Source of the DNA: AP-15 sp963738185
GTDB taxonomy: Bacteria; Pseudomonadota; Alphaproteobacteria; ATCC43930; CGMCC-115725
Length of the DNA stretch: 64,000 nt
Assembly: GCA_963738185.1 (NCBI GenBank)
Contig: CAVTVA010000001.1
Location: 1-64,000 of the forward strand
Direction of reading: 5' to 3'
The position numbers and the translations under genes were made by a program. Position 1 is the first letter of the stretch; every line of letters starts with the position of its first letter. The notes under the pieces were generated by a model. That model was not told the origin of the DNA and made no database searches. It worked only from the letters and a program-made list of their open reading frames with translations. Of the stretch, positions 44,805-53,539 are shown piece by piece.

Positions 44805-46163
44805 CTACAAATCGTCCCAATCGGGGCTATGGCTCAGCGGTGCGCAGGGATCGAGCAGGTATTGGTAGCCGCGCGTCCACGGGCGCGGCGCCGGCCCGTC
44901 GGAGAGCGGCTTTTGCGCCAAGGTCTGGCACACCGAGAGCCAGCCGCGATCGAAGGCATAGGCCATGCCGGCCATGTACATGCGCCAGATGCGGTAGCGC
45001 TCGATGCCGGCGGCGGCGATCGCGGCCTCGCGCGCGGCCTCCAGCCGGCGCACCCAGTGCAGCAGGGTCGGCGGGTAGTGCGGGCGCAGATCCTCCATGT
45101 CGAGAATTTCGAGCCCGGCGCCGGCGATCTCGTACAGCACCCGCGAGATGTGCGGCACCTCGCCCCCCGGAAAGACGAACTCGTCGATGAACTCGCCGCC
45201 GGGCGGGCCTTGCGCCTGGCCGTCGCGCTGGGTCGCGGTGATGCCATGGTTGAGGGCGAGCCCGCCGGGGCGCAGCAATCGCGCAATGGTCTTGAAGTAG
45301 AGCGGCAGGTTGACGATGCCGACATGCTCGTACATGCCGACCGAGACGATCTTGTCGAACGGCGCCTGGTCGGCGGTTTCGCGGTAGTCCTGGCGCCGGA
45401 TCTCGATCCGCCCGGCAAGCCCAAGCGCGGCGACGCGCTCGCGCGCATAGGCGAATTGCTGGTCGCTCAAGGTGATGCCCACGCCCTCGACCCCACAATG
45501 CTGCGCCGCCCAACAGAGGAGCCCGCCCCAGCCGCAGCCGATATCGAGCAGGCGCTCGCCGGGCTCAAGGCGCAGCTTGCGGCAGAGGTGCTCGAGCTTT
45601 TGCTCTTGCGCGGTGTCGATGTCCTCGGCGCCGCTGACAAAATAGGCGCAGGAATAGACCATGTGCCGGTCGAGCCACAGCCGGTAGAAATCGTTCGACA
45701 CGTCGTAATGGTAGCGCACCGCCCGCGCATCGCCCGTCTTGCTGTGGCGGAACGGGCGATAGCCGGCGAGCCGGCCCAGGCCACGCAGCATGCGTGATTT
45801 GCCGAGCCGCTCGGCGATCGCGATGCCGGTGTGGAGGATGTCCTGCAGCCGGCCCTCGACCTCGATCTCGCCCCTGACATAGGCGCGCGCGAGCCCGGCC
45901 ATATTCCCGGTCAGAAACAGCCGCAACAGCCGCGGCGTTGTCAGCGCGAGCGTGACCAAAGGCGCGGCGGCGAAATCAAACACCTCGCCGTCCCAGAACC
46001 TGATCCGCAGCGACGGCGGCGCGTCGCCGAACCGGTCGCGCAGCCGGCCGAGAAACCGATTGCGCAGCGAAGCCCGGCGGCGCGGCGGCAAATAGCTAGG
46101 CGATGGCAAATGGCTGGTCCCTGATGCCGCGGCGAAACGAGGCGCCGCAACCCGATCTGGCAA
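44805..46163 (-). CDS. cfa: Cyclopropane-fatty-acyl-phospholipid synthase
   Basis: About 452 residues. The SAM motif is LLDIGCGWGGLLCWAAQH. VRYHYDVSNDFYRLWLDRHM, VGITLSDQQFAYARERV and VSVGMYEHVGIVNLPLYF are hallmarks of CFA synthases, which methylenate unsaturated membrane lipids. The enzyme acts at the inner membrane surface. The frame opens at a TTG (46163); a shorter start is possible since the first 25 residues look atypical. It diverges from the enolase-superfamily gene. Confidence 0.92.
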   Translation of the reverse strand: MPDRVAAPRFAAASGTSHLPSPSYLPPRRRASLRNRFLGRLRDRFGDAPPSLRIRFWDGEVFDFAAAPLVTLALTTPRLLRLFLTGNMAGLARAYVRGEIEVEGRLQDILHTGIAIAERLGKSRMLRGLGRLAGYRPFRHSKTGDARAVRYHYDVSNDFYRLWLDRHMVYSCAYFVSGAEDIDTAQEQKLEHLCRKLRLEPGERLLDIGCGWGGLLCWAAQHCGVEGVGITLSDQQFAYARERVAALGLAGRIEIRRQDYRETADQAPFDKIVSVGMYEHVGIVNLPLYFKTIARLLRPGGLALNHGITATQRDGQAQGPPGGEFIDEFVFPGGEVPHISRVLYEIAGAGLEILDMEDLRPHYPPTLLHWVRRLEAAREAAIAAAGIERYRIWRMYMAGMAYAFDRGWLSVCQTLAQKPLSDGPAPRPWTRGYQYLLDPCAPLSHSPDWDDL

Positions 46164-46240
46164 ACGCCCGAGGAGCGGCGCATGATCATCGGCGAGCGGA
46201 CAATTTTGGCGATATCGCCCGAGCAGGAGGAACGCCGCCG

Positions 46241-47428
46241 ATGAAGATCGTCAAGATCGAAGATTTGCATTGCGACGCCGGCTGGCGGGTCAATTCGTTT
46301 CTAAAGATCACCACCGATGAGGGCCTGGTCGGCTGGTCGGAATATATGGAGGGGTATGGCGCGCAGGGGCTCAGCGGGGTCATCCGGGCGCTCGGCGCGC
46401 GGTTGATCGGCCAGGACCCGCGCCCGGTCGAGCGGCACAGCGCCTATCTCTACGCCGCAACGCGCCAGGCGGCGGGCGGGCTCAACGCGATGGCGATCGC
46501 CGCGATCGAGAACGCGCTGGTCGACATCAAGGCCAAGGCATTGGGGGTGCCGGTATACGAGATGCTGGGCGGCCCGGTGCGCGACCGGCTGCAGCTGTAC
46601 TGGTCGCATTGCGGCACTTATCGCGCGCGCCTCGGCGAACGCAGCCGGGAACTTGCAGGGGTTCCTCCGGTGCGCTCGCTCGACGATATCGTGGCGCTCG
46701 GCGAGGAGGTCCGGCGCAAAGGCTTCAAGGGGCTGAAGACCAACATCATCCGCTTCGACCGCGCTGAGCCCTATATTCACGGCCCCGGCACCAATGCCGC
46801 ACCGGGCTACCCCGCGCTCAACATCGACAGCCGCATCGTCGATGCAGCGGTGGCGCAGATGGAGGCGTTCCGTCGAGGTGCGGGGCCGGGGGTCGGACTC
46901 TTTCTCGACACCAACTTCAACTACAAGATCGACGGCTATATCAAATTGGCGCGGGCGCTCGAACCGCTCGACCTCGAATGGCTCGAGATCGACATCTACG
47001 ATCCGAAAGGCCTGGCGCGCATCCGGCGCTCCGCCCGCACGCCGATCTCGTCCTGCGAGTCGCTCTACGGCAAGCGCCAGTTCCGGCCGTATTTCGAGGA
47101 GCAGGCGGTCGATTACGCGATCATCGACGTGGCCTGGAACGGCATCCTCGAATCGTTGAAGATCGCGGCGATGGCCGACGCCTACGAGGTCAATGTGGCG
47201 CCGCACAATTTCAACGGCCATCTGGGCTCGCTGATGAGTGCCCATATGTGCGCGGTCGCGCCAAACTTCAAAGTCATGGAGATCGACATCGACGACGTCA
47301 TTTGGAAGGACGACATCGTCACCCGGCCGCCGGTCATCGAAAACGGCGAGCTGCTACTGCCGACCGGCCCCGGCTGGGGCGCTGACGTCAACGAGGATTT
47401 CGTCCGCGCCCATCCGCCACAGCGGTAG
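46241..47428 (+). CDS. Mandelate racemase / muconate lactonizing-type enzyme (enolase superfamily)
   Basis: A 395-residue protein. The capping domain has AIAAIENALVDIKAKALGVP, and the barrel carries the Lys in GFKGLKTN, the metal ligands in LFLDTNFNY, EWLEIDIYDP and SSCESLYG, and the C-terminal His in NVAPHNFNGH. This fits acid-sugar dehydratases or racemases of the mandelate racemase group. GCAGGAGGAA precedes the ATG. The substrate is unknown; a palindromic repeat lies 27 bases downstream. Confidence 0.88.
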   Translation: MKIVKIEDLHCDAGWRVNSFLKITTDEGLVGWSEYMEGYGAQGLSGVIRALGARLIGQDPRPVERHSAYLYAATRQAAGGLNAMAIAAIENALVDIKAKALGVPVYEMLGGPVRDRLQLYWSHCGTYRARLGERSRELAGVPPVRSLDDIVALGEEVRRKGFKGLKTNIIRFDRAEPYIHGPGTNAAPGYPALNIDSRIVDAAVAQMEAFRRGAGPGVGLFLDTNFNYKIDGYIKLARALEPLDLEWLEIDIYDPKGLARIRRSARTPISSCESLYGKRQFRPYFEEQAVDYAIIDVAWNGILESLKIAAMADAYEVNVAPHNFNGHLGSLMSAHMCAVAPNFKVMEIDIDDVIWKDDIVTRPPVIENGELLLPTGPGWGADVNEDFVRAHPPQR

Positions 47429-47454
47429 GTAGCTTGCTTACGGGTGCGGACCGT

Positions 47455-47532
47455 CGAGATTGCTTCGCTGCGCTCGCAATGACGGGCAAAACCCAATGTC
47501 ATTGCAAGGAGCGCAGCGACGAAGCAATCTCG
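47455..47532. repeat. Intergenic palindromic repeat, family A, copy 2
   Basis: The left arm 47455-47482 and right arm 47497-47532 match the copy at 5203-5287 almost base for base (CGAGATTGCTTCGCTGCGCT ... GACGAAGCAATCTCG). It lies between the stops of two convergent genes, where a hairpin would suit transcription termination. Confidence 0.9.
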
Positions 47533-47576
47533 GTGTCGCTGCCCACAACAGCAAAACAGCCCTCTGGTTCGGACAA

Positions 47577-48338
47577 CTAAAGGAACTTGGTCGGGCGGAT
47601 CAGGGTGCGCCACATATGGGCGACCGGGCTGTTGTCAAAGCCGAGCCCTTCTTTCGGCTGCTTGAAGTTGCGGCCGATCACGTCGGTGAAGTCTTCAAGG
47701 TCCACGACGACGTCGGGATCGAACGAATAAATGTCATGCACCGTGATCATCCTGGCGGTCATATACCATTTGTGATTGCGCGCGCGGTTGTATTCGTCCT
47801 CGATATAGGCGTCAGGCCTGTAGTCGGCGCCGAAATTCTTGACGTAGGATTCAGGGTAGGAATAGCCGACCGACTCGTCGGCATAAAACCGCAATGCCTG
47901 ATGCGCCCGGATCGCCCAGGTCACCTCCGGCTCGACATAGGGCTCGACCAGCTGCGCCCCCCAATAACCGTGATCGGCCCGAATGAACCCGATGACGCCG
48001 ATGTCGTGCAACAGGCAGGCGAGCACGATCTTTTCGTCCATGCCGGCGCGGACCGCATGCCGCGCGCTCTGCAGCAGATGGTTGGCCGGGCCAAAGCGCA
48101 ATTTGAAGAAATCAACCAATGTCGGCTGGTCCGGCATTTTCGGCAGGCGCGGGTCGTCGCCCATCACGAACTTCTTGCCGGGGTTCTGCGCCAGGAGCGC
48201 CGCGCCGTTCGGCGTGCTCATGTCGCCGTCGGCGAGGTTGAATAGGCGCGACTTGACATAGATCGCCTGGTCGAGGTCGCGCATCATCTTGTGCTCGAGC
48301 GCGTCGGCGCGCTCGGCCAGGCTCATCGCATCATTCAT
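47577..48338 (-). CDS. HD-domain protein
   Basis: A 253-residue protein with an HD phosphohydrolase-type core: SARHAVRAGMDEKIVLACLL then the LHDIG metal pair, and later RADHGYWGAQ and IRAHQALRFYAD. The rest, such as YNRARNHKWYMTARM, is less familiar. Related proteins occur near catabolic genes, and some HD-fold enzymes are oxygenases. The ATG at 48338 follows AGGGA. It diverges from the MazE gene. Confidence 0.75.
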   Translation of the reverse strand: MNDAMSLAERADALEHKMMRDLDQAIYVKSRLFNLADGDMSTPNGAALLAQNPGKKFVMGDDPRLPKMPDQPTLVDFFKLRFGPANHLLQSARHAVRAGMDEKIVLACLLHDIGVIGFIRADHGYWGAQLVEPYVEPEVTWAIRAHQALRFYADESVGYSYPESYVKNFGADYRPDAYIEDEYNRARNHKWYMTARMITVHDIYSFDPDVVVDLEDFTDVIGRNFKQPKEGLGFDNSPVAHMWRTLIRPTKFL

Positions 48339-48455
48339 TGTCGTCCCTTCCCTCGGCAAAAATCCAACTGTGACAGGCATCGGCGATGCGGCCGTGCCGC
48401 GCGGTTGCCACCATCTGATGCTCCCGTTATAACATCGTCAAACGGAGGGAGGCAA

Positions 48456-48710
48456 ATGCGAGCGATCGTGCGCAAGCTGGGAAATTCGTCGGGGGTGATC
48501 ATTCCCAAGCCGCTGCTGGGCCAAGTCGGCGTCGACATTGGAGATGCCTTCGACATCAGGGTCGAGAGGGGCGAGATCGTCCTCGCCCCGGTAAGCGGTC
48601 GCCCGCGCGCCGGATGGGCGGATGCCTCGCGTGAAATTGCCAAAGCTGGGGATGATTTGCTCGTCTGGCCCGAGTTCAGCAATCCCGAAGACGATGGCTT
48701 GATCTGGTGA
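48456..48710 (+). CDS. mazE: AbrB/MazE-type antitoxin
   Basis: An 84-residue swapped-hairpin DNA-binding protein: VRKLGNSSGVIIPKPLLGQV then VGDAFDIRVERGEIVLAPV-type AbrB sequence, with an acidic C-terminal tail (WPEFSNPEDDGLIW) expected to bind the toxin. CGGAGGGAGG lies before the ATG. The toxin frame follows immediately. MazE would neutralise MazF and autorepress the pair. Confidence 0.87.
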   Translation: MRAIVRKLGNSSGVIIPKPLLGQVGVDIGDAFDIRVERGEIVLAPVSGRPRAGWADASREIAKAGDDLLVWPEFSNPEDDGLIW

Positions 48711-48753
48711 GCCGGCTTCCGGAAAACGACGACCTATTTTCGGAGAAATCATC

Positions 48754-49077
48754 ATTCCGGTTGTCCGCGGCGAGGTTTGGTTAGCTGCGTTAGACCCGAC
48801 AGTCGGCAGCGAGATTCAAAAAACCCGACCGTGCCTCGTCGTATCGCCGTCGGAGATGCATGATTATTTGCGGACAGTGACAATCGCGCCGATGACAACG
48901 GGCAGCCGTCCGGCGCCATACCGTGTCCGGGTGATCTTCGGACGCAAGGAAGGCTTGATCCTGTTGGACCAGCTCCGTACGCTCGACAAGCAACGGCTTG
49001 TGCGCCGCCTGGGAAGCATCGACAGACGCACGCTGATCCACACGCTCTCGATCCTGCGCGAAATGTTCGAGGAGTAA
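48754..49077 (+). CDS. mazF: MazF/PemK-type toxin with apparent AUU start
   Basis: About 107 residues: VVRGEVWLAALDPTVGSEIQ, KTRPCLVVSPSEMHDYL, TVTIAPMTTG and LILLDQLRTLDKQRLVRRLG are the MazF endoribonuclease motifs, with the conserved R-G-E-V/I-W strand and the T-R-P catalytic region. No ATG, GTG or TTG lies in frame before RGEVW: the next is ATG 48856, which would delete the catalytic N-terminus. An ATT at 48754 stands eight bases after GGAG and would give (M)PVVRGEVW, the usual family head. A frameshift from the GTG at 48707, which overlaps the antitoxin stop, is the alternative. Confidence 0.8.
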   Translation: MPVVRGEVWLAALDPTVGSEIQKTRPCLVVSPSEMHDYLRTVTIAPMTTGSRPAPYRVRVIFGRKEGLILLDQLRTLDKQRLVRRLGSIDRRTLIHTLSILREMFEE

Positions 49078-49140
49078 CGCGGGGCGAAGTTGCAACACAT
49101 CCTCTCTCCACCGTTATCCAATTACGAAAGGCCTCTCGCG

Positions 49141-49851
49141 ATGACCCGACATTTCGGCGTTCTGATCCCTTCGACCAACACGACGGTGGAAATGGAATGC
49201 CGGCTGCTGCCGCCCTCATACCAGGCGCATATCGGGCGGCTGATGACGAGCCGGCCGGGCGAGACCTTTTCATCGCCCAGGGATGACGACCTCGACTACC
49301 AGTCGCAACTCTTGGGCACCGCCAAGGTGGAATTGGTGATCCTGGCGCAGACTTCGGCCAGCGTCTTTGTCGAGGATTACGACGAGGTCGTGACCCGGCG
49401 AATCAGCGAGGGCGCCGGCGTGCCGGCGATCACCTCGGCGCAGGCGATCGGCCGCGCGGTCAACGCGTTGGGGGCGCGGCGGATCGGGCTGGTCTCGCCC
49501 TATTCGCAAACGGTCAACCGCCGCGCCGCAGATCTGTTCCATCGCAAGCATGGGCTCGAAACCGTGGCGCTCGAAGGCTTTGGCGCAACCAATTCCTATG
49601 CGATCGGCAATCTCGGCCCGGAAAACGCGCGCGACGCCTTCCGCCGCATCGACCGGCCCGAGATCGAGGTGCTGGTCGTCCCGGGCGGCAATTTTCCGAC
49701 AATGGCGTCGATTGCCGAGTGGGAGCGCGAATTCAACAAGCCGGTGGTGACGACCAACCAGGCGTCGTTCTGGGCGATGCTGGTGATGCTGAAGGCCGGC
49801 GACAAGGTGCCGGGCTATGGCCGACTGCTGGCCGAGGCGCCGCCGGGGTGA
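49141..49851 (+). CDS. Maleate isomerase-like (Asp/Glu racemase superfamily)
   Basis: A 236-residue protein. FGVLIPSTNTTVEMECRLLP is the typical head of maleate cis-trans isomerase and arylmalonate decarboxylase-like proteins, which act through paired Cys. Unusually, the usual first Cys region reads LVILAQTSASVFVEDYD and the second VLVVPGGNFPTM, so neither canonical catalytic Cys is visible. Either the residues lie elsewhere or this is a non-canonical member. It follows mazF by about 60 bases. Confidence 0.72.
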   Translation: MTRHFGVLIPSTNTTVEMECRLLPPSYQAHIGRLMTSRPGETFSSPRDDDLDYQSQLLGTAKVELVILAQTSASVFVEDYDEVVTRRISEGAGVPAITSAQAIGRAVNALGARRIGLVSPYSQTVNRRAADLFHRKHGLETVALEGFGATNSYAIGNLGPENARDAFRRIDRPEIEVLVVPGGNFPTMASIAEWEREFNKPVVTTNQASFWAMLVMLKAGDKVPGYGRLLAEAPPG

Positions 49852-49980
49852 CTAGGAACGAAAAGAACTCGGCGCAAGCTCGGTGGCGCAATTCTGATAG
49901 ATGGTCCCAAGGTAAGTTGTCACACCGGCGGAGCAGGCCGTGTGAGAACTGCATGTCCGCCTTCCTCGGACCCCTTTCCC

Positions 49981-50052
49981 GTCATTCCCGCGCAAGCGGG
50001 AATCCAGGGATTTCAGCCTGTTGCCCTGGGTCTCCGCTTTCGCGGGGACGAC
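49981..50052. repeat. Intergenic palindrome, family B
   Basis: GTCATTCCCGCGCAAGCGGG with AATCCAGGGA on the left pairs with CCCTGG and CCGCTTTCGCGGGGACGAC on the right. It is the familiar 'GTCATTCCCGC...GCGGGAATCCAG' type of dispersed proteobacterial palindrome. It lies in a gene-free stretch with a second palindrome family. Confidence 0.8.
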
Positions 50053-50149
50053 GATTCGGATGGCCGGCACGGTTTTCACACGGCCGGAGGCCGGTGCCTA
50101 TGTCTGGCATGGGTCCCGGCCCTTCGAGCGTGTGAATGAATCCAAAATG

Positions 50150-50274
50150 CTGTCATTCCGGGGCGCGGGCGCAGCCCGCGAGCCCGGAACCCATGAACAC
50201 CGGACAGCGAAAATACTGGAAATGCAGTTGTTCTTGGATTCCGGCTCGGCCCTTCGGACCGCCCCGGAATGACG
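50150..50274. repeat. Intergenic palindrome, family C
   Basis: The left part TGTCATTCCGGGGCGCGGGC and right part GGACCGCCCCGGAATGACG are inverted repeats, with inner arms AGCCCGGAACCCA and TGGATTCCGGCT. Together with family B this forms a roughly 300-base gene-free palindrome cluster. Confidence 0.8.
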
Positions 50275-50362
50275 TTTTCTGGCAAATCAATTTCTTCACA
50301 CGCTCCTTCGCCGGGATGACGAGAATGGGTAGGCTACGGTCACAAACGTTAGGGTTGTACTG

Positions 50363-50620
50363 TTAGCGATTCATATATCTGTCTTCTAAGTACCGTAGGA
50401 GGTCCAACGGGTCGACTCCTCTACGACCTTTCTCCTGATTATGCTTGAGGCACGCAAGCTGAATATTCGCCCGCTCATTCCCGCCCCCGTAGCAGAACGG
50501 GATTTTATGATCGACCGTGCAGTCCGCGAGTTGAAGCGGCTCACCGCCCAACGCGCATAATCCGTTCTGCTGATGGTAGAGGTCTTCAATTATACGGGAA
50601 AGCCATGGCCGTCAGTGGGC
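50363..50620 (-). pseudogene. HNH endonuclease-like fragment
   Basis: The reverse strand reads IIEDLYHQQNGLCALGGEPL, then CTVDHKIPFCYGGGNERAN and IQLACLKHNQEKGRRG, the HNH fold with its DH, N and H-N positions, ending YLEDRYMNR. The N-terminus is cut off by a stop and no ATG, GTG or TTG precedes the conserved part. The usual C-x-x-C knuckle reads CALG, so one zinc Cys is missing. GC content is below the window average. Probably a decayed homing-type or restriction-type nuclease. Confidence 0.6.
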
Positions 50621-50729
50621 GGGGCTTATCTCCTGTAATGCAGAACTGCATTCGACCACAATGCTCCAGAATTCAGCCCACGTAACAGCGCTTAGTTCTT
50701 CAGAAGCGCGCTATCAAGCCTGGAATTGG

Positions 50730-51044
50730 TCATGAGGCCTTCTTGAGCCCTTCAAGGGCCTTCTCGGCACGGGTACGATTTATCCGCAATCGAAAACGCA
50801 AATTCTTGGCTCTCTCGGCTCCTCCGATGCTTTCAAGGGCCGAGATAATGTTTTCCAGCACGTTCATTACTTTATCGAGATCGTCAATTAACTCCTCTAA
50901 ATCCATTGGCGAGCGATTCTTGTAGTTCCCAAGCCGCGCCACTATCCTCTGAAGTCGATCCTCAAGAGAAGGTTCTCGAACTTCGATCTCCGCAAGCTGC
51001 TGTTGCGGTGCGAGCTTGAGGATTCGCTGCAGCCAATCTAGCAT
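50730..51044 (-). CDS. Hypothetical helical protein
   Basis: A 104-residue, strongly helical and charged protein: WLQRILKLAPQQQLAEIEVR, then ELIDDLDKVMNVLENIISAL, likely a coiled coil. Codon use is less GC-rich than in neighbouring genes, matching the adjacent HNH fragment, so both may have arrived together. I do not recognise a family. The start ATG at 51044 has no strong ribosome site. Confidence 0.5.
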   Translation of the reverse strand: MLDWLQRILKLAPQQQLAEIEVREPSLEDRLQRIVARLGNYKNRSPMDLEELIDDLDKVMNVLENIISALESIGGAERAKNLRFRLRINRTRAEKALEGLKKAS

Positions 51045-51120
51045 GCTGTAGTCTATGCGACGCCTAAAACTGGCGTGCAGTATACATCCTTGAATCTTGC
51101 GAAACCGCTATCACGTCCCA

Positions 51121-52173
51121 TCACGGCAGGTAGTACGCGAAGACGACCGGGGAGACGAAGGCCCAGGTCTCGAGGAAGGTCGAATGGTCGGGTTTGCGGC
51201 CGAGCTCTTCCATGGCACCCAAGAGGCAGAACCAGTTTAAGACCTCGTGCTGGCCGCTGTCCTCGATCTGGTCGGTGGTGTAGCCGCGCCAGGCCGCGTA
51301 ATCGCCCTGCTCCAAAGCTTGGTACAGCCGGCGGTCGGCCGGCACGTCGGGCCACAGCTGCCAGTTCTTTTCGGTCAGGAACGAATGCGACCAGCTCGAC
51401 GAGGCGACAATCGCGGTGCGCCACGGGCTCTGGGCCATAACCCGCGCCGTGGCGGCGCCGACTGCCATGCAGCGCGCCGGGTTGGGCGAGGGCGGGTCGA
51501 GGTCGCGGATGTTGTCGCGCATAGCCAATGGCAGGCGCAGCCCGCGCGCGGCGTTGACCCGCCGGCCATAACAGTTCACCGCGACCGGCAGCAACGGGTA
51601 GTCGAACCCGGTTCGCGCGTCGTCGAGCAGCAGGATCGTGTTCTCAAAGGCGTGGCCCAAGGAATGATGCAGCGGCTTATAGGCATAAGCCATGTCGATG
51701 CCGCTCTCGAGCAGGCCGGTGGCGAGGTATTTGCCGGCCGCGCGATGGCCGCGCAGCCGAAAGGTCTTGTCGGCGGGCTCGCCCCACGGGTTGTCGGGCG
51801 TGCGCCGGTGCTGCCACGGCTGGATGTCGCGGTCCTCATAGGCGAGCACGGCGAAGGGCGGGATGATGTCTTCCTTGAAATTCTCGTATTGGTCGTCGCC
51901 GAACATGACCACCACATCGGGCCGGAATTCGTCGAGCGCGCGGCGCGCCTCGGCAAAGTGCCGGCGATAAACCTGGCGCGCCCGGCCCGCCGCCGCGGTG
52001 CCCCAATCGTTGCCGAGCTCTTGGCGCAGCTCGGCCGGCCAGTTCGCCCTGTCCTTCTGCGCCGCCGGCATGTCCGGGTCGTCGAGGGCGGTGCGCATCA
52101 TAAAGGTCCAGTCCTCGTCCCGGCGCAGCATCAGCGGCCGGTGGGTGCAGCCCAACCCCAGGATCTCGGCCAT
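51121..52173 (-). CDS. LigB-type extradiol ring-cleavage dioxygenase-like
   Basis: A 350-residue protein of the class III extradiol dioxygenase superfamily (protocatechuate 4,5-dioxygenase beta-subunit type). LGLGCTHRPLML supplies an early His, and FGDDQYENFKEDIIPPFAVL, PLHHSLGHAFENTILLL, LLPVAVNCYG and VASSSWSHSFLTEK follow in family order. The expected iron ligands (two His, one Glu) fit, but the substrate is unknown. It opens aromatic rings in catabolism. It lies 52 bases after gltA in the same direction. Confidence 0.82.
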   Translation of the reverse strand: MAEILGLGCTHRPLMLRRDEDWTFMMRTALDDPDMPAAQKDRANWPAELRQELGNDWGTAAAGRARQVYRRHFAEARRALDEFRPDVVVMFGDDQYENFKEDIIPPFAVLAYEDRDIQPWQHRRTPDNPWGEPADKTFRLRGHRAAGKYLATGLLESGIDMAYAYKPLHHSLGHAFENTILLLDDARTGFDYPLLPVAVNCYGRRVNAARGLRLPLAMRDNIRDLDPPSPNPARCMAVGAATARVMAQSPWRTAIVASSSWSHSFLTEKNWQLWPDVPADRRLYQALEQGDYAAWRGYTTDQIEDSGQHEVLNWFCLLGAMEELGRKPDHSTFLETWAFVSPVVFAYYLP

Positions 52174-52225
52174 TTCTTTCCTCCGATTACTATCGTTGCG
52201 CAGCCGCGCTCGCCGGCCTTTGGGG

Positions 52226-53539
52226 TCAGCGGCGGTCGGCGACCGGCACGTAATGGCGCTGGTCGGAGCCGGTGAACAGCTGGCGTGGCCGCATCAGCTT
52301 GGCGTCGGTGTCCTCGATCATCTCGGTCCACTGCGCGACCCAGCCTGTGGTGCGCGCGATCGCGAACAGCACGGTGAACATCGACACCGGGAAGCCCATC
52401 GCCTTCAGGATGATTCCCGAATAGAAATCCACGTTCGGGTACAGGCGCCGCTTGATGAAGTAATCGTCGTTGAGGGCGATCTTTTCCAGCTCCTTGGCCA
52501 GCTCGAGCAGCGGGTCGTCCTTTATGCCGAGCTCGGCGAGCACCTCGTGAAAGCTGTCGCGTAGGACGTGCGCACGCGGATCGTAGTTCTTATAGACGCG
52601 GTGGCCAAAGCCGAACAGCAGCTCATTGTCCTCTTTGGATTTGACGTGATCGAGGAATTCCTTGATGTGGGATTTGTCGCCGATGCGGTCGAGCATCTTC
52701 AAGACCGCCTCGTTGGCGCCGCCATGCGCCGGGCCCCACAACGAGGCGATGCCGGCGGCGATGCAGGCAAATGGGTTGGCGCCGCTCGACCCGGCGTTGC
52801 GCACCGTCGCGGTCGAGGCATTCTGCTCGTGGTCGGCGTGAAGGATGAAGATCCGGTCCATCGCCCGTGCTATGACCGGGTTGACCTTGTACTCCTCGCA
52901 CGGCACGGCAAAGGTCATATGCAGAAAATTCTCGGCATATCCGAGCGAGTTCTGCGGGAAAATAAAAGGCTGGCCCAGCGAATATTTATAGGCCATGGCG
53001 GCGATCGTCGGCATCTTGGCAATCAGGCGATAGGACGCGACCATCCGCTGGTACGGGTCATGGATGTCGGTCGAATCGTGGTAGAAGGCGGAGAGCGCGC
53101 CGACCACCCCGCACATCACCGCCATCGGGTGCGCGTCGCGGCGGAAGCCGCGGAAGAAGCTCGACAGCTGCTCGTGCACCATCGTGTGGTGGGTGATGTC
53201 GTGGACGAACTGCGCCTTTTCCGTCGCGGTCGGCAATTCGCCGTTCAGCAGCAGATAGGCGACTTCGAGAAAATCGCTTTTTTCCGCCAGCTCCTGGATC
53301 GGGTAGCCGCGATACATCAACACGCCTTCGTCGCCGTCGATATAGGTGATGCTCGACCGGCAGGCGGCCGTCGCCATAAATCCCGGGTCGTAGGTGAAAT
53401 GCCCGGTCTGGGCGTAGAGCTTGCGGATGTCGATAACCTTCGGCCCGACCGTGCCGCCGATGACCGGAAGCTCGACCGATTTGCCGGTTTCATTGTCCGT
53501 CAGGGTCATGGTTCCGGTGGTCATATTGTTGCCGTCCAT
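52226..53539 (-). CDS. gltA: Citrate synthase
   Basis: A 437-residue type II (hexameric Gram-negative) citrate synthase. FTYDPGFMATAACRSSITYI is its N-terminal marker, and the catalytic residues lie in ILHADHEQNASTATVR, LWGPAHGGANEAVL and GFGHRVYKNYDPRA. It forms citrate from oxaloacetate and acetyl-CoA. The ATG at 53539 follows GAGAGG; an ATG seven codons earlier is possible. It precedes the dioxygenase-like gene. Confidence 0.97.
   Translation of the reverse strand: MDGNNMTTGTMTLTDNETGKSVELPVIGGTVGPKVIDIRKLYAQTGHFTYDPGFMATAACRSSITYIDGDEGVLMYRGYPIQELAEKSDFLEVAYLLLNGELPTATEKAQFVHDITHHTMVHEQLSSFFRGFRRDAHPMAVMCGVVGALSAFYHDSTDIHDPYQRMVASYRLIAKMPTIAAMAYKYSLGQPFIFPQNSLGYAENFLHMTFAVPCEEYKVNPVIARAMDRIFILHADHEQNASTATVRNAGSSGANPFACIAAGIASLWGPAHGGANEAVLKMLDRIGDKSHIKEFLDHVKSKEDNELLFGFGHRVYKNYDPRAHVLRDSFHEVLAELGIKDDPLLELAKELEKIALNDDYFIKRRLYPNVDFYSGIILKAMGFPVSMFTVLFAIARTTGWVAQWTEMIEDTDAKLMRPRQLFTGSDQRHYVPVADRR

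Larger units (their letters stand above)
49852..50362. other. Gene-free palindrome cluster
   Basis: Between the isomerase-like gene and the HNH fragment there is no credible gene in 510 bases. The stretch holds palindromes B and C and a third partial motif near 50294-50325 (TTCACACGCTCCTTCGCCGG) that echoes TTCGAGCGTGTGAA at 50122-50135. It looks like a landing site for repeated palindrome insertions. Confidence 0.6.

Noticed and set aside
49981..50325. CRISPR-like repeat array
   Set aside because: The repeats are palindromes of different families with irregular spacing and no unique spacers.
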